From an uncultured Candidatus Melainabacteria bacterium (GTDB taxonomy: Bacteria; Cyanobacteriota; Vampirovibrionia; Gastranaerophilales; Gastranaerophilaceae): 42,087 nucleotides of DNA. Positions 7,338-15,285 of this stretch are shown in pieces. The position numbers were made by a program, and so were the translations under genes. Within the stretch, counting starts at the first letter, position 1. Each line of letters starts with the position of its first letter. The stretch is taken from NCBI GenBank assembly GCA_934717895.1, contig CAKUZO010000006.1:1-42087 (forward strand). The letters run 5' to 3'. The notes below the pieces were generated by a model, which searched no databases, was not told where the DNA came from, and was given only the letters and a program-made list of their open reading frames with translations.

Positions 7338-8406
7338 TTTGTTCGAAAATATTAAATCTGAAAATAAAATATGTCCGATTATTATTGAAAATGAAGATGT
7401 AGCAGCGTTTTCAAAGAAAATCTTTGGTTGCACCGAAGGACGAAAATATCTTGTCGTAATTTCCCAAAAAGTTGAAAAATTGTATGGAAAAATTCTTAAT
7501 ATTCCACGAGAAAATAAGTTCATTTTAAAAGACGGTGAAAAACAGAAAAATTTCAAAAACTACCAAAAAATTCTCGAATATGCGCTAAAAATGGGGTTAA
7601 CCAGAAAAGATGTTATAATCGCAATCGGGGGTGGAGTTGTTGGCGATATCACCGGATTTGTGGCTTCTACATATATGCGAGGGATTGATTACGTTCAAGT
7701 TCCAACCACTTTACTCGCTTGTGTTGACAGTTCTGTCGGTGGAAAAACGGCAATTGATACAAAGTTTGGCAAAAATCTGGTGGGAACATTTTACCAACCT
7801 AAAATCACCTTGATTAATCCGATGTTTTTGAAAACACTTGATGACAGGCAGTTTAAGACCGGCATGGGAGAAGTTGTAAAATATTCTTTTATCGAAAAAA
7901 GTTGCAAGTGCGATGATGAGCTGAATTTAACGAATTTTTTGTCTGAAAAATTCACTGAAATTCTGGAAAGAAATGAAAAAGACCTTTTAAAACTTATCGA
8001 AATCTGTATAAGGTTGAAGATTTCAGTTGTTGAAAAAGACGAAAAAGAAGGTGGATTACGTCGGATTTTGAATTTTGGGCACACATACGGGCATGCCATT
8101 GAAAAAGCAACAAAATATAAAAAATATACCCATGGAGAAGCAGTTGTTGAGGGCATGAAATTTGCGTTTACACTTGCTTTGAAAAAAAATTTAATCGACA
8201 AAAACTATAAATTTTTGGCAGAAGATGTTATTAAAAAATATGAATTCAAGACCGTTAAGGCGTTTGACTTAAACAAAATGATTGAATACATGCAAATGGA
8301 TAAAAAAGCCAATTCGCATGGAATTGTATTTGTGCTGCCAACTGATTATTCGACTGTTGAAATGTTTGAATTTACACCGACAGAAATTTTGACTTTATTA
8401 GGCTAA
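7330..8406 (+). CDS. aroB: 3-dehydroquinate synthase
   Basis: NAD- and metal-dependent cyclisation of DAHP to 3-dehydroquinate, step two of the shikimate pathway. 358 residues, normal length. Signatures are IGGGVVGDITGFVAS and VPTTLLACVDSSVGGKT, and the metal-binding histidines lie in LNFGHTYGHAIE and THGEAVVEGM. The start ATG lies inside the end of aroK (8-nt overlap, different frame), indicating coupled translation. The next gene is convergent. Confidence 0.97.
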   Translation: MVSLFENIKSENKICPIIIENEDVAAFSKKIFGCTEGRKYLVVISQKVEKLYGKILNIPRENKFILKDGEKQKNFKNYQKILEYALKMGLTRKDVIIAIGGGVVGDITGFVASTYMRGIDYVQVPTTLLACVDSSVGGKTAIDTKFGKNLVGTFYQPKITLINPMFLKTLDDRQFKTGMGEVVKYSFIEKSCKCDDELNLTNFLSEKFTEILERNEKDLLKLIEICIRLKISVVEKDEKEGGLRRILNFGHTYGHAIEKATKYKKYTHGEAVVEGMKFAFTLALKKNLIDKNYKFLAEDVIKKYEFKTVKAFDLNKMIEYMQMDKKANSHGIVFVLPTDYSTVEMFEFTPTEILTLLG

Positions 8407-8456
8407 TTTATACGTGTTTGTGGCAATATGCACAATAATTTATTAATTATATCCAT

Positions 8457-8484
8457 AAAAAAAAATCCCCTTTCAGAGGGGATT
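8457..8484 (-). terminator. Rho-independent terminator of the 474-residue gene
   Basis: AATCCCCT (8464-8471) pairs with AGGGGATT (8477-8484), loop of 5 nt. On the minus strand the stem is followed by nine T (complement of 8457-8465), so it ends transcription of the minus-strand gene 8561-9985. The plus-side flank lacks a good T tract. Confidence 0.85.
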
Positions 8485-8560
8485 AAAAATTCACACTTTA
8501 ACCTACTAATTTCTTCTACTTTTTTCTACCAAATATGAGGAATCATTAATTAAAAATCTT

Positions 8561-9985
8561 TTATGCAGCTTTTTTAACAGCCGGCTTTTTCAAATATTGT
8601 TCAGGGCTATAACCTGCGGCTTTAAGAGCTTCTGCCAATTCACTATAATCAGAACCATAATAGTCTTTGCCTTTAATTCTAACTTTGAATTGTCCGTCTT
8701 TGTATTCAACTTTATCAGAAATTTCAGCAGATTCGTCGTCTAAAACCTCACGTAAATCGGTTTTAAATTGATTTTTAGCATTTGTTTCTTTTTTTACTGC
8801 TTCTGCTTTTGTTTTTTGTTCTGCTTTAGCTTTTTCGTTAGCCTCTTTACGTTTTGCATTATCTGCTTCTACTCTTTGTTTTGCTTCAACTTTTGCAGAT
8901 TCTGTTTTAACTTTTTCATAAAGAGCATTTACTGCTATACAAATTTTGTCATCATCACGCCAGCTCCAAAGACCGAAGCCTGCTTTCCAATCACCGGTGC
9001 TTTTTGTTGCATCAAGAGCAGCTGAAACTTCTGAACTTACGTCAATTCCTAATTCAAGAGCTTTTGCTTCAAGAGCTGTAATTAAGATTTTTGCGATTGT
9101 TTCTTTTTCTTCGCCTTCGCAATCATTCATCAAAGAACCGATAAGTCCGTATTTACCATCGTCACCACCGTTATAAGGAGCTTTTCCTTTTTTATTAGTA
9201 TTCCAAGTATCGAATAATTGAAGAACATTGTCTTTATTGATTTTTTCTGTCAATGTTGTTTTCAATTCATCAAATTTAGTACCTGCACCTCTGATATAGC
9301 CATCAATATCATCAGTAATTCTTACCATTGCGGCTTTTTCAGCTGCTTTTTCTTTTGCTGTTTTTTCAGCAGGAGCAGTAGCTGAATCTGTTGAACTACT
9401 ACCTTTACCATCAGTTGATTCAGATTCACTTGCTTTTGAGTTTCCATCTTGAATTTCTTTTGATATTTTTTCGCCTGTTTCTTGAGCGTCTTTTACGATT
9501 TTAGAAATTGCATCTTGAACATTTTTAATATCATTATTATTTACATTTTGTTTGTTATTGATATTTACAATTTCTTGTTTTATAGTATTAATTCTATTTA
9601 AAAGTGTTTGTAACTTTGATTTTTGAGCATCTGTCAATTTATCATAATTCATCATACTTTGAATTTGAGATTCAAGACCAGCCAAATTCGAAGCAAAACC
9701 TGCAAGTCTGCATTTTAAACCATCAGACAAGCCTGCTTGTCCGGCAGCTTCAATACCAGCTTGTGCTTGAAGTTGTTGACGAGGATCACAACCTGTCAAA
9801 TTTGTACCCAACATAAGAGGGTTTGCCCAAAGAGAGCTGTATGGATTTGTTATTGCCTGAGCCCCGTTATAAGTACAATCAGAATATCCATCAACATAAG
9901 ATGAAAAATATGGTTGAGTAACACCATCAAATTTAGTTGTATTTAATTTGTTTCCTAATCCGTAAAGTGATGCGAAATTAATCAT
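8561..9985 (-). CDS. Unknown 474-residue Ala/Lys-rich coiled-coil protein
   Basis: Not recognised. Visible parts: an N-terminal segment (1-95) rich in Asn/Tyr/Gly without a signal peptide; a predicted coiled coil (about 95-180) with LTDAQKSKLQTLLNRIN; a Ser/Thr/Asp-rich linker (about 180-215); a globular middle (about 225-355) with IDGYIRGAGTKFDEL and KYGLIGSLMNDC; a charged K/E/A helix (about 370-430); and a C-terminal domain with KIRGKDYY-like KDGQFKVRIKGKDYYG. AGGGGAT before ATG is a good ribosome binding site. It is monocistronic, bounded by its own terminator. It could be a surface, secreted or structural protein; no function is assigned. Confidence 0.85.
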   Translation of the reverse strand: MINFASLYGLGNKLNTTKFDGVTQPYFSSYVDGYSDCTYNGAQAITNPYSSLWANPLMLGTNLTGCDPRQQLQAQAGIEAAGQAGLSDGLKCRLAGFASNLAGLESQIQSMMNYDKLTDAQKSKLQTLLNRINTIKQEIVNINNKQNVNNNDIKNVQDAISKIVKDAQETGEKISKEIQDGNSKASESESTDGKGSSSTDSATAPAEKTAKEKAAEKAAMVRITDDIDGYIRGAGTKFDELKTTLTEKINKDNVLQLFDTWNTNKKGKAPYNGGDDGKYGLIGSLMNDCEGEEKETIAKILITALEAKALELGIDVSSEVSAALDATKSTGDWKAGFGLWSWRDDDKICIAVNALYEKVKTESAKVEAKQRVEADNAKRKEANEKAKAEQKTKAEAVKKETNAKNQFKTDLREVLDDESAEISDKVEYKDGQFKVRIKGKDYYGSDYSELAEALKAAGYSPEQYLKKPAVKKAA

Positions 9986-10101
9986 ATCTTTATCCCCTGT
10001 GTGAATTTTATTCCCCGTACTTATATAAAGAATTTTCGCTCACAAAAATTGCGTATAAAAGGTATACAAAATTAATACAAACCTGCAAAAGCCTTGCCAT
10101 T

Positions 10102-10764
10102 CTAGTCTTTTATATACTTAACATTGCTTAACAAACTAATAATATCATCTCTTGTAATCAAAGGATTAATCTCTTTTATGCTAACAATTGACGAGGTATC
10201 AACGGTTTCTTTAAAGATTTTTTCCAACAAATTCTTATTAAAGTCGTACAAAATCGAGCCGTGTTGCAGAATATAGCCTTCTTTACGGAATTGTGCAGAA
10301 CCAATGAGTTTACGTCCATGCCAGCACAAATCCGCACCTGTCGAAACAAGCATGCAATAATCCTTATGCCCCTGAACTTTTCTTGTTCCGCCAAAATCAA
10401 GTTCAATCCCGATTTGTTTAAACGCGTCAATCAGGATTTGAGAAATTTCTTTATAAGACTCAACAACATTTTGACCGTTTTTCAAAGCAGTTACAGGGCA
10501 AACATAGCTATATGTAATTTCATCATCATGCAAAAGCGCTCTACCGCCTGTCAAACGCCGTACAACATCAATTCCGTTAGCCGCCAAAAATTTTTCATCA
10601 ACAAAGTCAGATTTCTGGTTTCTACCCAATGAAACACAAGCAGGCGACCAGCCATAGAGCCTAAAAACAGGTTCTTTTGTCTGGGTTTTAATCGCATTTT
10701 CAAGCAAGTCGCTATCTATCTGCATATTTAGTTTTCCGGTGTTGGTTGTGTATGGTTTGAACAT
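10102..10764 (-). CDS. LipM-like octanoyltransferase / lipoate ligase family protein
   Basis: 220 residues of the BPL/LplA/LipB fold, attaching octanoyl or lipoyl groups to lipoyl domains. Motifs: RRLTGGRALLHDDE (69-82), the family lysine K152 in HGRKLIGSAQ, and LQHGSILYD. C137 in KDYCMLV falls where LipM octanoyltransferases carry the catalytic Cys, so LipM activity is favoured over ATP-dependent ligation; the resemblance is by eye. The open frame extends 42 codons further (to 10890), but that part is translated palindromic repeat, so I place the start at ATG 10764, although no ribosome binding site is visible there. About 58 residues shorter than B. subtilis LipM. Confidence 0.82.
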   Translation of the reverse strand: MFKPYTTNTGKLNMQIDSDLLENAIKTQTKEPVFRLYGWSPACVSLGRNQKSDFVDEKFLAANGIDVVRRLTGGRALLHDDEITYSYVCPVTALKNGQNVVESYKEISQILIDAFKQIGIELDFGGTRKVQGHKDYCMLVSTGADLCWHGRKLIGSAQFRKEGYILQHGSILYDFNKNLLEKIFKETVDTSSIVSIKEINPLITRDDIISLLSNVKYIKD

Positions 10765-10775
10765 GGTTGATGATG

Positions 10776-10927
10776 AGTGAAAAGTGAAAGGGGAAAGGTG
10801 AGAAGTGAAAAGTGAAAAGACCATATAGCTCACTTCGTTCGAAAATATATTTTGTTGCGTAGCAACTGTAACGGACTTTTCACTTTTCACCTTTCACTTC
10901 TCTCTTCTCTCTTCTCACTTCTCACTC
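10776..10927. repeat. Palindromic element with AGTGAAA arms and 50-bp core
   Basis: The left arm (10776-10820) is a run of AGTGAAA/GGTGAGA-like words; the right arm (about 10873-10927) is its inverse with extra TCTCTTC words. The core 10822-10871 is identical over 50 bases, in opposite orientation, to 14256-14305, where the arms are made of a different word. The right arm runs into the neighbouring gene and supplies its stop codon (10915-10917). Confidence 0.85.
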
Positions 10928-11802
10928 CCTTCCCTTTCCTTCAAATCCTTCTCAAACTGTGCGAAAGTTTCGTTTCCGACGAATTGTTCCAGTGCGGCAC
11001 GCTTTGCGTAAAAATCCGAACGTGCCTTCATCTGATTGTCCAAAGCTGTTCTGTAATACGCATCGGTCGTCAAAATCACCTCACGTGACATATTTTGCGA
11101 CAAGTCGTAATTCTTTTTGCGTTCAGCCGTAATATTCTCAATCATTTTAAGTTTTTTGCGTGCAGTCATATAATTATAATACAAGTCCACTGTTCGCTGT
11201 TGCAAATCCTCAATTTTGCGCACAAGAATAATCATATCCGCATCAGTTACTTTTGTATATTTATAATTAAGCGCCTTTGTATCTTGCGACATAATTCCTA
11301 AAATATTACCGCCAATCAAGGAACCGCCTGCCAAAACAGGATTTCCCATGCCGGCACCGACAAGAGTTGACATACTCGCAATTGTTGTTAGAACTTTTTT
11401 TACTGATTTTTCGTCCGGCTTGTCCTCATCAGGGTTTGAAAGTTTGTACAGTGCAAAATTTATCGTATCACTTTGCGACGCTGCACCTTGCCACAAAACC
11501 GACAAGTCGCCAACCATATCCTCCTGATCAAGTTCCAAATCTGCTGCAACTTCTTTGGAAATCTGTTTTATACTCAAATCCGCAAACGTCAAATCTGTCG
11601 CATCAAACTGTTCCGCATCGCGTTTTACGTATTCCTGATGAATTTTATTTTCAGCCTTTGCTTCCGTATATTCTTTTTCAGGCTCCTCTGAGAGTCCGGC
11701 TCTATAAGCCGGAGGCTTTGGCATAGTAACATCTTTTAATTCAATTGCGGACACCGGTAAAATAAAATTCAAAGCCAAGGCAATTACGAATAATTTCTTC
11801 AT
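10915..11802 (-). CDS. Secreted helical protein, second of a paralogous pair
   Basis: 295 residues with a signal peptide (MKKLFVIALALNFILPVSA, cut after about 19). The mature part is helical, with a Gly-rich hydrophobic stretch (about 145-170: GAGMGNPVLAGGSLIGGN) and a long C-terminal coiled coil from about 185, including VRKIEDLQQRTVDLYYNY. This matches VENLQDKIITAYYNY of the preceding gene, with which it shares a 4-nt ATGA overlap. The long antiparallel helices recall half of a TolC-type outer-membrane efflux protein, but no firm family match is claimed. The last residues (EGSEK and stop) are encoded by the arm of a palindromic repeat, so the original C-terminus was probably altered. Confidence 0.8.
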   Translation of the reverse strand: MKKLFVIALALNFILPVSAIELKDVTMPKPPAYRAGLSEEPEKEYTEAKAENKIHQEYVKRDAEQFDATDLTFADLSIKQISKEVAADLELDQEDMVGDLSVLWQGAASQSDTINFALYKLSNPDEDKPDEKSVKKVLTTIASMSTLVGAGMGNPVLAGGSLIGGNILGIMSQDTKALNYKYTKVTDADMIILVRKIEDLQQRTVDLYYNYMTARKKLKMIENITAERKKNYDLSQNMSREVILTTDAYYRTALDNQMKARSDFYAKRAALEQFVGNETFAQFEKDLKEREGSEK

Positions 11803-12614
11803 TTTCCCACCGCCTTTTCTCCAACCAATGTCGAATTATAATTGAACTGATACAAATTCAACTTATCCACAACCTTTTTTCCTGCAAGCCTTTGAAGCTC
11901 CAAGTGGTATTTCTTTGCGCTTTCCATATAATAAAACTCTTCAACCCTCATATTGTCATACAAAGCAGAAGAAATCGTAATTTCCATCAAATCCTCATCA
12001 TCAAGGGCTTTGGCGTAATTTTTGTTATAAAGCAAAAGTCTTTGACGAGTTTCTTTCAACTGAGAAAGCGAACTTTTGTAATTGTAATACGCCGTAATAA
12101 TCTTGTCCTGCAAGTTTTCTACGAGCCCCGCAAGCTCAATCAGCTCAGTATCAGTCAGGGGGATTTCCGTCGGCATATTTTTGCGGTTAATCAAGTTTTG
12201 CGCAAGTCTACCGGCAGCAAAAGCAGAAGACTGCGTTAAATAATCCGCCCCAATCAATGACGGCGCAAAAGAAGCCCCCGCAACAACCGCCGAAAGAGTT
12301 TTTGCCATCAAAGAAGAGTGTATTCGACGTTGACTTTCAGGAGTCGAAAGCTTTTTCAAAGCAAATCCGATAACCTGATTATTTTCAACAGTCCCCTTCC
12401 AAAGATTTTCAATATCTTCAAGATCCTTGTCTTTTTGAAGTTTTACTAATTCTTGCAAAACCTGTTCGTCGTTTACAAGAAGAGATTGTTTTGGGGAAAT
12501 ATCAGCTTTGGGTAACTCAATTTTATGCGCCTCAACTCCACCGAGCGAAACCTCGTCCGCAAGCACAGGTATACCTAATAAAACTATTAATATCCCAACC
12601 AAATACTTTTTCAT
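11799..12614 (-). CDS. Secreted helical protein, first of a paralogous pair
   Basis: 271 residues from ATG 12614; the longer frame (to 12650) adds 12 unlikely residues. Signal peptide MKKYLVGILIVLLGIPVLA. The layout matches its downstream paralogue: an N-terminal linker, ENLWKGTVENNQVIGFALKKLS (compare VLWQGAASQSDTINFALYKLS), a hydrophobic Ala/Gly stretch about 110-145, then LTDTELIELAGLVENLQ and a long coiled coil. The role is unknown; perhaps a periplasmic or outer-membrane helical partner. TATAAA lies exactly 6 nt before ATG and no ribosome binding site is present, so the message is probably leaderless. Divergent from the TPR gene. Confidence 0.8.
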   Translation of the reverse strand: MKKYLVGILIVLLGIPVLADEVSLGGVEAHKIELPKADISPKQSLLVNDEQVLQELVKLQKDKDLEDIENLWKGTVENNQVIGFALKKLSTPESQRRIHSSLMAKTLSAVVAGASFAPSLIGADYLTQSSAFAAGRLAQNLINRKNMPTEIPLTDTELIELAGLVENLQDKIITAYYNYKSSLSQLKETRQRLLLYNKNYAKALDDEDLMEITISSALYDNMRVEEFYYMESAKKYHLELQRLAGKKVVDKLNLYQFNYNSTLVGEKAVGK

Positions 12615-12729
12615 AACAAATTTATAACACAAGAAAAATAATAAATCCAATGATTGATAAAGTCTACATCAAACGGACGTTATCCAACTCAAAAAAAAAC
12701 TTTATTATAGAGTAGAAGGAAGGTTAAAA

Positions 12730-13461
12730 TTGAGTTCTAATACAAAATTGTGTACGAACCCCGTACAAAACACGTTTTATAAAAAAGCAAACGCACTATG
12801 CCAAGAAAAATTGTATAAAGAAGCCGTCGCATGTTACTTAAACGCAATTCTGATAGATAGAAACAGCGCCGAAAGCTACTTTGGGCTTGGAATTTGCTAT
12901 AAAAATTTAAAAAATTACGCAAAAGCCATCGAATGCCTTGACAAAGCAGGCGAAATCAAGCCTGACAGCTATAAAACATTCTTTGAACTCGGAGTTTGCC
13001 ACCTTCTTGAAGAAAACATTTGCGGCGCAATAAAAAACTTTGTTCGCGCAATCCAAATTAACCCTGATAATCCTGATGCAATCTTACAACTCGGACTTTC
13101 TCACGAATTGTGCGAAGAATACGATCTTGCACTTATGATTTATCAAAAATTAATCGAAAATTCACCTGAATTCATAAAAGCGTACGACCACAAATCCGCA
13201 CTACTGATGAAACTCGAAAGATATCAAGAAGCCTCAACCGTGCTTTATCAGATGATTAAGATTAATCCAAACTACTACAAAGCTTTTGCAGGAATTGGAG
13301 TTTGTCTTGACAAACTCGGCAAGAAAGTTGAAGCACAGAGATTTTACAGAAGATTTTTGAATGCTAAACCCGTTTCCTTCAACTCAGAATTTATCAAAAA
13401 AAGGTTCGCAAAAATTAAAACAAAAAAAGTCGCAACCTCATACATGACTCTTTGCAAATAA
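12730..13461 (+). CDS. Tetratricopeptide repeat protein
   Basis: 243 residues consisting of about six 34-residue TPR units between residues 10 and 216, with typical A-x-x-x-x-x-x-A-I-x-x-x-P ends (AGEIKPDS, AIQINPDN, MIKINPNY), followed by a basic tail. No signal peptide or enzyme domain, so a scaffold role in the cytosol is likely. The start is TTG at 12730, preceded by AAGGAAGG at about 6 nt; no ATG is available nearby. Divergent from the secreted paralogue pair and 93 bases upstream of nusB, which has its own promoter. Confidence 0.88.
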   Translation: MSSNTKLCTNPVQNTFYKKANALCQEKLYKEAVACYLNAILIDRNSAESYFGLGICYKNLKNYAKAIECLDKAGEIKPDSYKTFFELGVCHLLEENICGAIKNFVRAIQINPDNPDAILQLGLSHELCEEYDLALMIYQKLIENSPEFIKAYDHKSALLMKLERYQEASTVLYQMIKINPNYYKAFAGIGVCLDKLGKKVEAQRFYRRFLNAKPVSFNSEFIKKRFAKIKTKKVATSYMTLCK

Positions 13462-13487
13462 AATTTAAGTTTTCGTGAGAAATTTTC

Positions 13488-13534
13488 TTGTAGATAAAAA
13501 GTTTTCATGCTAGCATTAACCTTGTAAATTACAA
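13488..13534 (+). promoter_or_regulatory. nusB promoter with palindrome at the start site
   Basis: TTGTAG (13488-13493), a 17-base spacer, TAGCAT (13511-13516) with the extended -10 bases TGC. The -10 lies in the palindrome ATGCTAGCAT (13507-13516). Transcription would begin near 13523, inside a second palindrome TTGTAA-A-TTACAA (13522-13534), which could be an operator or a 5' hairpin. Confidence 0.5.
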
Positions 13535-13554
13535 ACGAAAAAAGAGGTAAAAAT

Positions 13555-14214
13555 ATGCAAGCCCGTAGAGCAGCAAGAGAATTAGCATTTATACTATTTT
13601 CTCAATTTGATAAAAAAATTACAAATTATTCAAGAGAAGATTTGCAAGATATTATTCTTAAATCAGTTAGAATTTTGACAAGCAGCGCAACAGACGAATT
13701 GAAAATCGCACTTGGAGCACTTGTTTCAATGAGAGATCAAATCGAAAACTATGAAGCTGATGCCGAAGAAAATTTAAGAAGACCTATCGGTGCCGCAAAT
13801 ATTCCTGTTCCAATCCCTATGACATCAGATATGACAGGCAGAATTAACGAAATGATTAATATCGCCGAAAAATCAATGTTGGCTTTGGAAATCGCTGAAT
13901 TCACAACACTTAATTCTCAACACGATGTAAAAAATTACGCAATCCAAATCGCCGACTACTTCCAAAAAAATCACGAAGAAGTAGACGAAATTATCCAAAA
14001 ATATGCGAAAAATTGGGATTTAGGACGTCTTGTAAAAATGGACAAAGACATTTTGCGTATCGCAATTGTTGAACTTTTGTACATCAAAGATGCTCCGATG
14101 AAAGTTGTTGTTGACGAAGCACTTGAACTTGCTAAAAAATACTCAACAGAAGACAGTGCCGCATTTATCAACGGTGTTTTGGCAAAAGTAATCGTTGATT
14201 ATGGGGTTAATTAG
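13555..14214 (+). CDS. nusB: Transcription antitermination factor NusB, long cyanobacterial type
   Basis: RNA-binding helical protein that with NusE binds boxA of rRNA transcripts. 219 residues against about 140 in most bacteria. The N-terminal MQARRAARELAFILFSQFD and the C-terminal core VKMDKDILRIAIVELLYIKDAP...FINGVLAKV are canonical; between them is an extra helical segment of roughly 75 residues (about 36-125). A NusB of this length with the same opening motif is characteristic of cyanobacteria, a main reason for placing the organism in their sister group. GAGGT before ATG is a good ribosome binding site. ftsY follows after a palindromic element; nusB-ftsY adjacency is also known from cyanobacteria. 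Confidence 0.93.
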   Translation: MQARRAARELAFILFSQFDKKITNYSREDLQDIILKSVRILTSSATDELKIALGALVSMRDQIENYEADAEENLRRPIGAANIPVPIPMTSDMTGRINEMINIAEKSMLALEIAEFTTLNSQHDVKNYAIQIADYFQKNHEEVDEIIQKYAKNWDLGRLVKMDKDILRIAIVELLYIKDAPMKVVVDEALELAKKYSTEDSAAFINGVLAKVIVDYGVN

Positions 14215-14223
14215 AGGATTATA

Positions 14224-14343
14224 AAAGACGATAAGACGATAAGACGATATGTTCATTACAGTTGCTACGCAACAAAATATATTTTCGAACGAAGTGAGCT
14301 ATATGAACTTATTCACTTATTAACTTATCGCCTTATTCACTTC
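14224..14343. repeat. Palindromic element with GACGATAA arms and shared 50-bp core
   Basis: The left arm (14224-14250) has three 8-bp words GACGATAA; the right arm (14310-14343) has TTATTCAC/TTATTAAC/TTATCGCC words. The core 14256-14305 equals, inverted, the core at 10822-10871. The element fills the nusB-ftsY gap and ends just before the ftsY ribosome binding site. Confidence 0.85.
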
Positions 14344-14358
14344 CCATTAAGGAAAAAT

Positions 14359-15273
14359 ATGTTCGGATTTTTTAAAGATAAATTTAATAACCTGAAAGAA
14401 ACTGTTTCCAACACAGCCCAAATGCTTGTTGGAAATGTTGTTAATACAGTCGGCGAGGAAGAAGAATTTTCAGAATTCGTACTTGATGATATGGAAGACA
14501 CTTTGATTTCGGCAGATTTAGGCGTAAATTATGCCGTTGAACTTGTCGACAAACTTAGAAATCAGTCAAAAATTAAACCCGCTGATGTTAAAAATTATCT
14601 TAAAAATGAATTCTTGAACGTGTTGAAAACTGCCGGCGACAACTCTCTTGCGTATAAAGAAAACGAGTTGAACATCTATTTTATAACAGGTGTAAATGGT
14701 GCCGGAAAAACCACTCTTATCGGCAAGCTTGCATATAAATTTAAACAAGAAGGCAAACGAGTATTGATTGCCGCTGGCGATACCTTCCGTGCCGCTGCCG
14801 AAGAACAGCTTGATATTTGGTCAAAACGTGCCGGAGCCGAAATCATTCGCCGAGATAAAGCTGATCCCGCATCAATCGTGTTTGAGGCTATCGAAAAAGG
14901 TCAAAAGGAAGGCTTTGACGTAATTTTAGTCGATACAGCAGGTCGACTTCAAAACAAATTCAACCTTATGGAAGAGTTGAAAAAAATTAAATCCGTTATC
15001 GACAAAAAAGCGCCTGATGCTTTGCGTGAATGTATTTTGGTAATCGACGCCAACACAGGACAAAACGGCTTGCAACAGGCAAAAGTTTTCACAGAAGCAG
15101 TAAATGTCACATCTGTTGCCCTCACAAAACTCGATGGTTCAGCAAAAGGTGCAATTGTGCTTGCGATTGCCAAGGAAATGAAATTACCTGTAAAACTCGT
15201 CGGTGTGGGCGAAAAAATGGAAGATTTAAAAGTATTTAATTCGGAAGAATTTATTGAAGCTTTGTTTAATTAA
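14359..15273 (+). CDS. ftsY: Signal recognition particle receptor FtsY
   Basis: Membrane-associated SRP GTPase that docks ribosome-SRP complexes for co-translational insertion. 304 residues: it consists of the N and G domains only, without the long acidic A domain of E. coli FtsY, beginning with an amphipathic helix (MFGFFKDKFNNLKE) suited to membrane contact. G1 is GVNGAGKTT (111-119), the SRP-type DTFRAAAEEQL insertion box follows, then G3 DTAGR, G4 TKLDGSAKG, and the closing GVGEKMEDLKVF. AAGGAAAA precedes ATG. Downstream of nusB with a repeat between. Confidence 0.97.
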   Translation: MFGFFKDKFNNLKETVSNTAQMLVGNVVNTVGEEEEFSEFVLDDMEDTLISADLGVNYAVELVDKLRNQSKIKPADVKNYLKNEFLNVLKTAGDNSLAYKENELNIYFITGVNGAGKTTLIGKLAYKFKQEGKRVLIAAGDTFRAAAEEQLDIWSKRAGAEIIRRDKADPASIVFEAIEKGQKEGFDVILVDTAGRLQNKFNLMEELKKIKSVIDKKAPDALRECILVIDANTGQNGLQQAKVFTEAVNVTSVALTKLDGSAKGAIVLAIAKEMKLPVKLVGVGEKMEDLKVFNSEEFIEALFN

Positions 15274-15285
15274 TCGACAAAGATA

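Noticed and set aside
10765..10890. 42-codon N-terminal extension of the LipM-like gene
   Set aside because: These codons translate the arms and core of the palindromic element; family homology begins only near MFKPYTTN.
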